The notes beneath the pieces were generated by a model. That model did no database searches, was not told the origin of the DNA, and saw only the letters and a program-made list of their open reading frames with translations. A stretch of 64,000 bases of DNA from Spongilla lacustris (lineage: Eukaryota; Porifera; Demospongiae; Spongillida; Spongillidae): NCBI GenBank assembly GCA_949361645.1, contig OX442425.1, positions 1,416,000 through 1,479,999 on the forward strand, written 5' to 3'. Below are positions 1 to 11,115 of this stretch, piece by piece; within the stretch, counting starts at the first letter, position 1, and the number at the start of each line of letters is the position of its first letter. A program made the translations under genes and the position numbers.

Positions 1-143
1 AGAAACGGTGTAGTATGAAGTGCTGAAAATAGGAAGTCGATAGCTTTTACCATTCAGAAGTTATAGCGATTCAAACATAAGGGAATTTTATAACATTTTA
101 TATATATATACGAAGGCTCATTTTGTCGTGAACTGTCCCATAT
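1..143. repeat. Right end of a short foldback element (cut by window edge)
   Basis: This stretch matches the right terminal part of the 830-base foldback at 31093-31920. Both contain the 'ggtgtagta..gaa.tg.tgaaaatagga' block, a 'tatagcgattcaaacaa' segment, a 'ttataac' segment and the terminal aactgtccc. It abuts the left end of giant element copy A, exactly as the complete foldback abuts copy B. Non-coding. The rest of the element lies outside the window. Confidence 0.7.
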
Positions 144-180
144 ATGGAACGTTCTATGCGATTTTGATGCTTGTGAATTT

Positions 181-680
181 ATATATATAACATCCAATTC
201 AAAGCTCTATATCTTCCACACGGTTTGAGCTCTTGACTTTCTATTTTCAGCACTTCATACTACACCATTTCTGTATGCTAAAATATAATTTGGGGTCTTG
301 CACTTACTCCGTGCCAGGATTGCAACGTCCGATACCACACCGGGTTCAAACCCACCATAACTTTCGGTAGGAGTAATCAAATCGCTTCAAATTCGGTTTG
401 TAGGTAGGGAGGTCCTATACCTATTGATTTGTTCTGTTCGTTAATTTTCATGCCATCCGTTACGGAGAAACAGCTGTGCAAAGTAAGTACACGTTTCCCG
501 CTCGAATCGCGCCTTTATATGTGCACGGAACAGTTTCCATTCTCCGGAGTGCATGAATATTCAACTATTCCTATAGGGCGTGATAACCACACCTATAAGG
601 TCACCAAACAAACGGGCGGCTGAATTGTAGTGCTTGTTAGTATAGACTTACGGTTGTTTTTCGGTGTAGATAAACGATAT
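181..680 (+). repeat. Conserved subterminal block of the foldback family (copy A, left)
   Basis: About 500 bases carry 'cttcatactacaccattt', 'gggtcttgcacttactccg', 'gggttcaaaccc', 'actttcggtaggagtaatca' and 'atgccatccgttacggag' in that order. The same ordered motifs recur in inverted form at 10040-10545. They also occur at 31190-31450, 31560-31800, 32000-32460 and 53270-53750, and in diverged form at 18600-18750, 20187-20596 and 42640-42785. This is the shared core of all the palindromic elements of this type here. It includes a 64-codon open frame at 429-623 that is broken in the diverged copies, so I treat it as non-coding. Confidence 0.7.
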
Positions 681-820
681 GGTGACGTATAACACGAGTG
701 AACGCGAGCTCGTCGAGTTTCACTGAATCAGTCGGCGGATGAGTTCGAACTGTACGAATACGACGATCGATATTCAAGATACATTGGACGAGGATGGAGA
801 GATTGAGAAAGGTAGTGATG

Positions 821-2835
821 GCGGTCTTACCACTGAAGATGGTGGTTGTGTTAGTGATAGGGAGTGAGCAGCCCCTAAATTACCAAAAGAGCCACCAGCC
901 CCACCCCCACATAGCCAGGGGCTAATGGGGCTAGGCCCTTCACTGCAAGTTCCCTCAGCAGCCCTGGGGCCAAAGAGGCCATCCCCACACAGCAGAACCA
1001 CAAGCCCCCTTACTGCAAGTGCACACTATATACCTTTGGAACCATTAAGCCCCATGCTGCAATTTAAATTATTAATAATAGCCTCACATTCCAAATAGTG
1101 GAGCCAACAAGAGGAATTAACAGGCCCAATAATTCTAGCAAGGGAGCCACCAGCTAACCTGGTCAATGGAGCTAGCATCCACAATGCCAGGGGAGACACA
1201 GCCCTCTCGCAGATAGATCATCAGACCTCCACACTGCCAGCAGGGATGTAGCCCCCACAATAATGCCAGGGAGATGCCAGCCCTCAGGCTGCAAATGGAA
1301 TCAGCATCCCCAACCATTTCAGGGGTGCCATGAACTACATGTACCAACAACATGTGATGACCTCACTAACAGATCAACCATTAGCCCTCATTCCGCAAGT
1401 GGACTTAACAGGCCCCACACCCAGGGGCTAACTCCCCCCCTCCCCCCCCCCCCCCCCCCTTTCATTCAATCCAAGTTGAGTCAGCTGGGACAACCAGTAG
1501 AACAACCAGCCCCCTCACCGCAAGCTCATGAACAATAGCAGTGGAACCTGTAAAGTCTACACTGCAACTGAACTTAATAGCCTCACACTGCAGTCAGCAG
1601 CCCAGGAACCATTCTTACAGAACACCCTCAGCTACCCAGGGCCAATGGGGTAGCCTCCACAGTGTCAGTCATGACGCCACCCCAAGTTGAGTCAGCAGCC
1701 CCCACACAAACAAGGGCCTGTAAGGCCAGCTTCGCACAGTAGAACCACCAGCCCCTCTCTGCTCACTTCAAATGGAGCCACTAAACCCTCTACCAGTATA
1801 CACTGCAAGTCCAGACAGCAGCCCACACCAGTGGAGCCCTCTCACAGATGGAGCCCAGCAAGGAAGTACCAGCTGCCACACAAACAGTGGTTAATCGAGC
1901 TCCCAGAATAATGCCAGTGGAGAAACCAGCCCTCGCACTGCAAATGGATTCAGCAACCCCAAAAATTTCAGGGGAGCCATGAACTACATGTATATGTACT
2001 TGCCCCCACTACCCGTCCTTCAATGAAAGAGGGGCCAATCAGCCAATGGGACAGTACAACCACCAACCCTCCTCATTGGTCAGGGGACATGTACCAAGAA
2101 CAACTTAACAGGCCCACCACACACTGGTGCCAGCCCTCGTCCCTCCCCCCCACCCCCCCCCCCCCTCCCTCTTCTCACTACCTGTCCTTTACTGCAAGTT
2201 GCGTCAGCAGACCAGGGGCCAATGGGGCTAAGAACTACCACTCCCCCTCACTGCAATCACACACTACGTACCTTTGGAACCAACCAATAACCCAAGTGAT
2301 ATCAATACTGCAAAACCTGACCCCCACACTACCAGCAAGGAAGCACCAGCTGCCACACAACCAGAGGATCAATGTGGCCCCCACTTAATGCCAGTGGAGA
2401 AGGCAGCCCTCACACTGCAAATGGAGTCAGTAACTCCATGCAACAATTTCAGGGGACATGTGCATGTACGCACATGTACCAATGGAATCACACATGCCCC
2501 ACCAATGGAACCAGTGGAACGTTTAGCCCTCACAGCAAGTGAACTTATTACTTAGCAGTCCCCACAACACCCCCTCCCACTACCTGTCCTTCACTGAACG
2601 AGGGGGCTAATGGGACCATCCCCACACAGTACAACTACCAGCCTTCCTCATAGCAAGCCAATGGAACCATTAACTCCCAAGCTAATTGAACTTAATAACC
2701 TCACACTGCAAGTCCAGTCAAAAGCGCTGCACAACCAGTGGAGCCACCAGCCCTTCCACATATGGTGTTATTAGACCATTCACTGCCAGCAGGAGGGTCA
2801 ATGGGGCCCCCATAACAGTGCTCATTGACCCTGGT
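821..2835 (+). repeat. Arm repeat block 1 (about 2 kb) made of degenerate short monomers
   Basis: The block begins at 'tgatggcggtc..accactga' and recurs about 2,035 bases downstream at 2858. Internally it is built from a drifting short motif of the type 'ccagtggagccaccagccc', 'tcactgcaagt' and 'ggacttaacaggccc', repeated every 40-70 bases with much divergence. Proline-, threonine- and histidine-rich open frames seen here follow from this composition and lack any domain. Two C-rich runs (about 1434-1459 and 2141-2167) sit inside. Its inverted partner is about 7790-9900. Confidence 0.6.
1434..1459 (+). repeat. Poly-C run in the foldback arm
   Basis: A near-uninterrupted run of C (one T at 1441) follows 'ccacacccaggggctaact'. 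Equivalent runs occur at the same place in the other arm blocks: about 3186-3212 (C), 7103-7119 and 9291-9306 (G, inverted arm), 33210-33235, 45100-45117 and 52519-52533. Run length differs between otherwise near-identical copies, as expected for slippage-prone homopolymers. The G strand could fold as G-quadruplex or triplex DNA (inference). Confidence 0.7.
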
Positions 2836-2857
2836 TCAAGATACATTGGTCAAGGAT

Positions 2858-4330
2858 GATGGCGGTCGTACCACTGACGATGGTGGTTGTGTTAGTGACA
2901 GGGAGTGAGCAGCCCCTAAATTACCAAAAGAGCCACTAGCCCCACCCCCACATAGCCAGGGGCTAATGGGGCCAGGCCCGTCACTGCAAGTTCCCTCAGC
3001 AGCCCTGGGGCCAAAGAGGCCATCCCCACACAGCAGAACCACAAGCACCCTTACTGCAAGTGCACACTATATACCTTTGGAACCATTAAGCCCCATGCTG
3101 CAATTTAAATTATTAATAATAGCCTCACATTCCAAATAGTGGAGCCAACAAGTGGACTTAACAGGCCCCACACCCAGGGGCCAACCCCCCCCCCCTCCCC
3201 CCCCCCCCCCCTTTCGTTCAATGCAAGTTGAGTCAGCTGGGACCCCCACATAGTAGAACAACCAGCCCCCTCACCGCAAGCTCATGAGCAATAGCAGTGG
3301 AACCTGTAAAGTCTACACTGCAACTGAACTTAATAGCTGCAGTCGCAGCCCATGGAACCATTCTTACAGAACACCCTCAGCTACCCAGGGCTAATGGGGT
3401 AGCCTCCACAAAGTCAGTCAAGACGCCACCCCAAGTTGAGTCAGCAGCCCCCACACAAACAAGGGCCTGTAAGGCCAGCTCCGCACAGTAGAACCACCAG
3501 CCCCTCTCTGCTCACTTCAAATGGAGCCACTAAACCCTCTACCAGTACACACTGCAAGTCCAGACAGCAGCCTACACCAGTGGAGCCCTCTCACAGATGG
3601 AGCCCAGAAAGGAAGTATCAGCTGCCACACAACCAGTGGTCAATCAAGCCCCCAGAATAATGCCAGTGGAGAAACCAGCCCTCACACTGCAAATGGATTC
3701 AGCAACCCCAAAAATTTCAGGGGAACCATGAACTACATGTATATGTACTTGCCCCCACTACCTGTCCTTCAATAATAGAGGGGCCAATCAGCCAATGGGA
3801 CAGTACAACCACCAACCCTCCTCATTGGTCAGGGGACATGTACCAAGAACAACTTAACAGGCCCACCACACACTGGTGCCAGCCCTTGCCCCTCTCACCC
3901 CCTCACCCCCCCTCTTCTCACTACCTGTCCTTTACTGCAAGTTGTGTCAGCAGACCAGGGGCCAATGGGGCCAAGAACTACCACTCCCCTTCACTGCAAT
4001 CACACACTACGTACCTTTGGAACCTGCAACCAATAACCCAAGTGAAATCAATACTGCAAAACCTGACCCCCACATGTACACTGCCAGCAAGGGAGCACCA
4101 GCTGCCACACTACCAGAGGATCAATGTGGCCCCCACGTAATGCCAGTGGAGAAGGCAGCCCTCACACTGTAAATGGAGTCAGTAACCCCATGCAACAATT
4201 TCAAGGGACATGTGCATGTACGCAATGGAATCACACATACCCCCCTTCAAACACTACCAATGGAACCAGTGGAACATTTAGCCTGTCCTGTAGGCAGCTC
4301 TACACAAACATTGGAGCTACCAGTCTTCTC
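2858..4330 (+). repeat. Arm repeat block 2, tandem copy of block 1
   Basis: This block repeats 821-2300 in the same order with scattered differences, including the poly-C runs at about 3186-3212 and 3894-3912. It departs from block 1 after about 4280, where 'aacatttagcctgtcctgtag' replaces 'gtttagccctcacagcaag'. Near-perfect copies are present in element B at about 33960-34350 and, inverted, at 6000-7740. No coding function is supported. Confidence 0.55.
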
Positions 4331-5690
4331 ACAAATAGAGTTATCATACCCCCACACTGCTAGCAGAAATGTGGCCCCCACAATAATGCCAGTGGAGATG
4401 CCAGCCATCACACAGCAAATGGAGTCGGCATCCCCAACAATTTTAGGGGAGCCACTAACTACATGTATCAATAACACATGCCCTCACTACCAGATGAACC
4501 ATTAACCCTCACTCCGCATGTGGACCTAGCAGGTCCCACGCACTGGAACCTGCCCACCCCCACCCCCCCCCCCCCACTACCTTTCTATTGCTGCATGTAA
4601 GTTGAGTCATCAGTTGAGGGGCCACTGGGATGAGCCACCAGCCCCCTCACCTCAAGCTTGTGAACAATACCAGTGGAACCTGTAAAGTGTGCCCTACAAC
4701 TGAACTTAATAGCCTCACATGTCCATGCAGTCAGCAGCCCATGCACGACTTATGGAACCATTCCAGGGCCAATGGGGTTGCCTCCACAAATCCAGTGAAG
4801 ACGCCACCCCAAGTTGCATCAGCAGCCCCCACACAAACAGGGGCCTGTAGGGGCCAGCTCCGCACAGTAGAACCACCAGCCCCTCTCTGCTCACTTCAAA
4901 TGGAGCCACTAGACACACTGCAAGTCCAGCCAGCCATCTGCTGCCACATAACCAGGAGTCACCCCACAATAATGCCAGTGGAGACCCCAGCCCCCTGAAC
5001 TACATGTACCAACAGAGCCACACATTCCCTGCTTCCCTGCTCCTAACACAACACATGGTACCAGTGGAACCATTAGCCCTCACTGCAATTGGACTTAGCA
5101 CTGGAGCTAGCCTCCCCCCCAAACTGCATATGGACTTGGCACCCGGACACTTTTAGGGGAGCCATCATGTTTATTACCAGTCCCCATTGGAGCCACTAAC
5201 AAATAGAAACACAACTACTGAAGTTGCCTTTCATTTGCAGTGGGTTCATGTGTATACCTGTTGTCTGTATCTGTTTATCTGAGGTTTAGTGAAGCCTTGT
5301 TATTGGCGGGTGAATATCATTACCTGCCCTAACAGATTTAGGGTCATGGTAGTTGGTTTATATAGGCAAGCAAGGCATACAAGAAGGTTTGAGTTGTACA
5401 TTTCTTTTCTAAAATGTACATGTACCCTCTTGCTGGAAACTAATGCTTTATGTACATGTAGTAATAAGTACCATTTTAAATGTCATAAAAAGTAACAAGT
5501 GGAATATACAACTGCATGTAAATTGCACACGTAGACACAGTCCATAAAGGCAACAATATTGTGCATCACACCTTGCTTTCTTCCCAAGTGAAGTTAGCAG
5601 ACCCCACACTTTCAGCAAAGTCACCAGCCTCCTCACTACCAGTGTAACCCACACATTAAGGCTAACCATTTGTAGAGTATGGGCATTATT
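4330..5690 (+). repeat. Inner left arm and unique spacer of copy A
   Basis: From 4330 to about 5200 the sequence is more of the degenerate 'ccagtggaaccattagccctcac' type repeat. From about 5210 to 5690 it is unique AT-richer spacer ('cctgccctaacagatttaggg', 'gcaagcaaggcatacaagaagg') separating the two arms. Element B has the same spacer at 35230-35680 with a roughly 45-base deletion near 35270. I see no gene. In B the 8-kb TIR element interrupts the equivalent of about position 5690. Confidence 0.5.
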
Positions 5691-8600
5691 ATGGTGGCCC
5701 CATTGACCCTGGTTGTGTGCAGCTGCTAGCTCCACTGCTGGCAGTGAATGGTCTGATAACACCATATGTGAAAGGGCTGGTGGCTCCACTGGTTGTGCAG
5801 CACTTTTGACTGGACTTGAAGTGTGAGGTTATTAAGTTCCCTTGCAGTGTGGGAGTTAATGGTTCCATGGGCTTGCTATGAGGAAGGCTGGTAGTTGTAC
5901 TGTGTGGGGATGGTCCCATTAGCCCCCTCCTTCAGTGAAGGACAGGTATTGGGGGGGGGGGGGGGGGGGAGCGTTGTGGGGACATCTAAGTAATAAGTCC
6001 ACTTGCTGTGAGGGCTAAAAGTTCCACTGGTTCCATTGGTAGTGTTTGAAGGGGGGCATGTGTGATTCCATTGGTACATGTACATGTGCGTACATGCACA
6101 TGTCCCCTGAAATTGTTGCATGGGGTTACTGACTCCATTTGCAGTGTGAGGGCTGCCTTCTCCACTGGCATTAAGTGGGGGCCACATTGATCCTCTGGTT
6201 GTGTGGCAGCTGGTGCTCCCTTGCTGGCAGTGTACATGTGGGGGTCAGGTTTTTCAGTATTGATTTCACTTGGGTTATTGGTTGCAGGTTCCAAAGGTAC
6301 GTAGTGTGTGATTGCAGTGAAGGGGAGTGGTAGTTCTTGGTCCCTGGTCTGCTGACGCAATTTGCAGTAAAGGACAGGTAGTGAGAAGAGGGGGGGTGAG
6401 GGGGGGGAGAGGGGCAAGGGCTGGCACCAGTGTGTGGTGGGCCTGTTAAGTTGTTCTTGGTACATGTCCCCTGACCAATGAGGAGGGTTGGTGGTTGTAC
6501 TGTCCCATTGGCTGATTGGCCCCTCTTTCATTGAAGGACAGGTAGTGGGGGCAAGTACATATACATGTAGTTCATGGTTCCCCTGAAATTTTTGGGGTTG
6601 CTGAATCCATTTGCAGTGCGAGGGCTGGTTTCTCCACTGGCATTATTCTGGGAGCTCAATTTGACCACTGGTTGTGTGGCAGCTGATACTTCCGTGCTGG
6701 GCTCCATCTGTGAGAGGGCTCCATTGGTGTGGGCTGCTGTTTGGACTTGCAGTGTGTACTGGTAGAGGGTCTAGTGGCTCCGTTTGAAGTGAGCAGAGAG
6801 GGGCTGGTGGTTCTACTGTGTGGAGCTGGCCCTACAGGACCTTGTTTGTGTGGGGGCTGCTGACTCAACTTGGGGTGGCGTCTTGACTGACTTTGTGGAG
6901 GCTACCCCATTGGCCCTGGGTAGCTGAGGGTGTTCTGTAAGAATGGTTCCATGGGCTTCTGACTGCGGCTATTAAGTTCAATTGCAGTGTAGACTTTACA
7001 GGTTCCACTGCTATTGCTCATGAGCTTGCGGTGAGGGGGCTGGTTGTTCTACTATGTGGGGGGTCGGGGGGTCTCAGCTGACTCAACTTGCATTGAACGA
7101 AGGGGGGAGGGGGGGGGGGTTGGCCCCTGGGTGTGGGGCCTGTTAAGTCCACTTGAGGAGTGAGGGCTAATGGTTGATCTGTTAGTGAGGTGATCACGTG
7201 TTGTTGGTACATGTAGTTCATGGCTCCCCTGAAATGGTTGGAGATGCTGATTCCATTTGCAGCCTGAGGGCTGGCATCTCCACTGGCATTATTTTGGGGG
7301 TACATCCTAGCTGTCAGTGTGGGGGTCTGATGATCTGTCTGCGAGAGGGCTGGTGTCTCCACTGGCATTGTGGACGCTAGCTCCATTGATCAGGTTAGCT
7401 GGTGGCTCCCTTACTGGAATTATGGGGCCTATTAATTCCACTTGTTGGCTCCACTATTTGGAATGTGAGGCTATTATTAATAATTTAAATTGCAGCATGG
7501 GGCTTAATGGTTCCAAAGGTATATAGTGTGCACTTGCAGTAAGGAGGCTTGTGGTTCTGCTGTGTGGGGATGGCCTCTTTGGCCCCAGGGCTGCTGAGGG
7601 AACTTGCAGTGAAGGGCCTAGCCCCATTAGCCCCTGGCTATGTGGGGGTGGGGCTGGTGGCTCTTTTGGTAATTTAGGGGCTGCTCACTCCCTGTCACTA
7701 ACACAACCACCATCGTCAGTGTTACGGCCGCCATCATCCTTGACCAATGTATCTTGAACCAGGGTCAATGAGCATTATTATGGGGGCCCCATTGACCCTC
7801 CTGCTGGCAGTGAACGGTCTGATAACACCGTATGTGGAAGGGCTGGTGGCTCCACTGGTTGTGCAGCGCTTTTGACTGGACTTGCAGTGTGAGGTTATTA
7901 TGTTCAATTGCAGCTTGGGAGTTAATGGTTCCATTGGCTTGCTATGAGGAAGGCTGGTAGTTGTACTGTGTGGGGATGGTCCCATTAGCCCCCTCATTCA
8001 GTGAAGGACAGGTAGTGGGAGGGGGTGTTGTGGGGACTGCTAAGTAATAAGTTCACTTGCTGTGAGGGCTAAACGTTCCACTGGTTCCATTGGTGGGGCA
8101 TGTGTGATTCCAAATGTTGGTACATGTGCGTACATGCACATGTCCCCTGAAATTGTTGGGGCTACCAACTCAATTTACAGTCTGAGGGCTGCCTTCTCCA
8201 CTGGCATTAAGTGGGGGCCACATTGATCCTCTGGTTGTGTGGCAGCTGGTGGTCCCTTGCTGGTAGTGTGGGGGTCAGGTTTTGCAGTATTGAGTTCACT
8301 TGCAGTATGGGGGTTAATGGTTGGTTTCAAAGGTAGTGTGTGATTGCAGTGATGCGGAGTGGTAGTTCTTGGCCCCATTGGCCCATGGACTGCTGACGCA
8401 ACTTGCAGTGAAGGACAGGTAGTGAGCAGAGGGGGGCTGAGAGGGGGGAGGGGCGAGGGCTAGCACCAGTGTGTGGTGGGCCGGTTAAGTCCACTTGCAT
8501 TGAGTGATAATGGTTCAACTGGTAGTGACAGCATGTGTTCTTGGTACATGTCCCCTGACCAATGAAGAGGGTTGATGGTTGTACTGTCCCATTGGCTGAT

Positions 8601-9900
8601 TGGCCCCTCTTTCATTGTATAGGACAGGTAGTGGGGGGGGGGGGGGGAGGGGGGGGGACTGCTACGTATTAACTATGAGGACTTAAAGTTCCACTTGTGT
8701 TTGATGGGCCTTTGGGGTTTCTTTGGTACATGCAAGTACATTTACATGTAGTTCATGGCTCCCCTGAAATTTTTGGGGTTGCTGAATCCATTTGCAGTGC
8801 GAGGGCTGGTTTCTCCACTGGCATTATTATGCGGGCTCAATTGACCACTGGTTGTGTGGCAGCTGGTACTTCCTTGCTGGGCTCCATCTGTGAGAGGGCT
8901 CCACTGGTGTGGCCTGCTGTCTGGACTTCCAGTGTGTACTGGTAGAGGGTCTAGTGGCTCTATTTGAAGTGAGCAGAGAGGGGCTGGTGGTTGTATTGTG
9001 TGGGGCAGGCCCTATTGGCCCTTGTTTGTGTAGGGGCTGCTGACTCATCTTGGGGTGGCATCTTCACTGACTTTGTGGAGGCTACCCCATTGGCCCTGGG
9101 TAGCTGAGGGTGTTCTGTAAGAATGGTTCCATGGGCTGCTGACTGCTGTGTGAGGCTTTATTAAGTTCAGTTCCAGTGTAGACTTTACAGGTTCCGCTGC
9201 TATTGTTCATGAGCTTGCGGTGAGGGGGCTGGTGGTTCTACTGTGTGGGGATCCCAGCTGACTCAACTTGCATTGAAGGAAAGGTAGTGGGGGGGGGGGG
9301 GGGGGGTTGGCCCCAGTGAGTGGGACCTGTTAAGACCACTTGCGGAGTGAGGGCTAGTGGTTGATCTGGTAGTGAGGTCATCACGTGTTGTTGGTACATG
9401 TAGTTCATGGCTCCCCTGAAATTGTTGGGGATGCTGATTCCATTTGCAGCCTGAGGGCTGGCATCTCCATTGGCATTATTCTGGGGGCCACATCCCTCCT
9501 GGCAGTGTGGGGGTCAGATGATCTATTTGTGAGAGGGCTGGTGTCTCCACTGGCATTGTGGATGCTAGCTCCATTGGCCAGGTTAGCTGGTGGCTCCCTT
9601 GCTGGAATTATGGGGCCTGTTAATTCCACTTGTTGGCTCCATATTTGGAATGTGAGGCTATTTTAATTGCAGCATGGGGCTTAATGGTTCCAAAGGTATA
9701 TAGTGTGCACTTGCAGTGAGGGGGCTTGTGGTTCTGTAGTGTGGGGATGGCCTCTTTGGCCCCAGGGCTGCTGAGCGAACTTGCAGTGAAGGGCCTAGCC
9801 CCATTAGCCCCTGCCTATGTGGGGGTGGGGCTGGTGGCTCTTTTGGTAATTTAGGGGCTGCTCACTCCCTATCACTAACACAACATTATCGTCAGTGGTA
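5690..9900 (-). repeat. Right arm of copy A (inverted repeat blocks)
   Basis: Reverse complement of the left-arm blocks: 5700-7740 corresponds to block 2 and 7740-9900 to block 1, each with G runs (5949-5969, 6395-6412, 7103-7119, 8633-8658, 9291-9306). The strand asymmetry is strong: G/T-rich here and C/A-rich in the left arm. The many proline-rich minus-strand open frames are products of the repeat and were not annotated as genes. Confidence 0.6.
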
Positions 9901-10611
9901 CGACCGCCATCACTACCTTTCTCAATCTCTCCATCCTCGTCCAATGTATCTTGAATATCGATCGTCGTATTCGTACAGTTCTAACTCATCCGCCGACTGA
10001 TTCAGTGAAACTCGACGAGCTCGCGTTCACTCGTGTTATACGTCACCATATCGTTTATCTACACCGAAAAACAACCGTAAGTCTATACTAACAAGCACTA
10101 CAATTCAGCCGCCCGTTTGTTTGGTGACCTTATAGGTGTGGTTATCACGCCCTATAGGAATAGTTGAATATTCATGCACTCCGGAGAATGGAAACTGTTC
10201 CGTGCACATATAAAGGCGCGATTCGAGCGGGAAACGTGTACTTACTTTGCACAGCTGTTTCTCCGTAACGGATGGCATGAAAATTAACGAACAGAACAAA
10301 TCAATAGGTATAGGACCTCCCTACCTACAAACCGAATTTGAAGCGATTTGATTACTCCTACCGAAAGTTATGGTGGGTTTGAACCCGGTGGGGTATCGGA
10401 CGTTGCAATACTGGCACGGAGTAAGTGCAAGACCCCAAAATATGTTTTAGCATAGAGAAATGGTGTAGTATGAAGTGCTGAAAATAGGAAGTCAAGAGCT
10501 CAAACCGTGTGGAAGATATAGCGCTTTGAATTGGATGTTATATATATAAATTCACAAGCATCAAAATCGCATAGAATGTTCCATATATATATATAATTAT
10601 ATATATATGGG

Positions 10612-11095
10612 ATTTATTATGACTACTACAGAAACAATAACACATTAAATAAAAATTATATTATATAGCCATAACACTAACACTAAAAATAAACATAATC
10701 TAGAACCTAGACAACATCGCCCTAGAGTTTGCCCTCACCAGGGAGATATTTAGCCGTGCATAAAGTTCAAAGGTTGCCATGGACTTTGGCACACAGCCAT
10801 GGACAGCAAGGCGAGATGCAAGTTTAGAAAAAGATTGCTGAGCCTCCTTGCCCCATGCCCCATAAGACTCCACCACAAGAGGGATGGAGACCCACCCACC
10901 CCAACTCTGCACACTTTGCATCATTGGCAGTGTGCTTCCTAAGCTCAGCCGCCTCTGATGCTGCACCTGCTCTTGCTCCCGCTGCAGACAAAACATTGGA
11001 GTTTAGCGGTGAGACAACAGAGATGTCAAAGGCGGCTGGCTTTCCTCGATCCCAGTCCTGTACAAGAATATCGGCCGGTCTTGACTGGGAGTATG
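10612..11095 (-). mobile_element. 5'-truncated non-LTR retrotransposon, C-terminal endonuclease end
   Basis: Minus-strand translation from about 11095 to 10698 gives the REL-endonuclease tail of the family seen whole at 27143-31092. It contains the segments 'PILVQDWDRGKPAAFDIS', 'AELRKHTANDAKCAELGW', 'PLVVESYGAWGKEA' and 'LYARLNISLVRANSRAML'. The RPADVL core is cut away at the truncated 5' side. A short AT-rich 3' tail follows the stop and ends at 'ataataaat'. Dead fragment. Confidence 0.8.
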
Positions 11096-11115
11096 TTTAA
11101 TCATATAGATTGATT

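Larger units (their letters stand above)
145..10582. mobile_element. Giant foldback (palindromic) element, copy A
   Basis: The left end reads ggaacgttctatgcgatttt and the right end is its near-exact reverse complement (gttcc at 10578-10582). The inverted arms continue inward for about 4-5 kb: 181-840 pairs with 9880-10560, and the 820-2830 block pairs with 7790-9900. A second block at 2858-4330 pairs with part of 5700-7740. No long open frame or recognisable protein domain occurs, so this appears to be a non-autonomous element. Both ends lie in (TA)n-like sequence, so a target duplication cannot be defined. Copy B (31924-53809) matches it closely along its length, which indicates recent duplication or transposition. 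Each arm contains two roughly 2-kb tandem blocks of degenerate short repeats plus C/G homopolymer runs. Confidence 0.75.

Noticed and set aside
340..352. 'gggttcaaaccc' resembling a tRNA B box in the foldback core
   Set aside because: No A box, acceptor stem or cloverleaf can be drawn around it. It is a short palindrome that happens to match.
429..623. 64-codon open frame repeated identically in four arms
   Set aside because: It starts at a TTG, and the diverged foldbacks at 31400 and 20260 break it. Its identity among copies reflects recent duplication, not coding constraint.
2023..2388. Proline/threonine/histidine-rich open frames throughout the foldback arms (also 5986-6531, 33969-34532, 43990-44424 and many others)
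   Set aside because: They recur in all frames and on both strands, follow the C/A-rich repeat composition, have no domain, and change frame with homopolymer length between copies.
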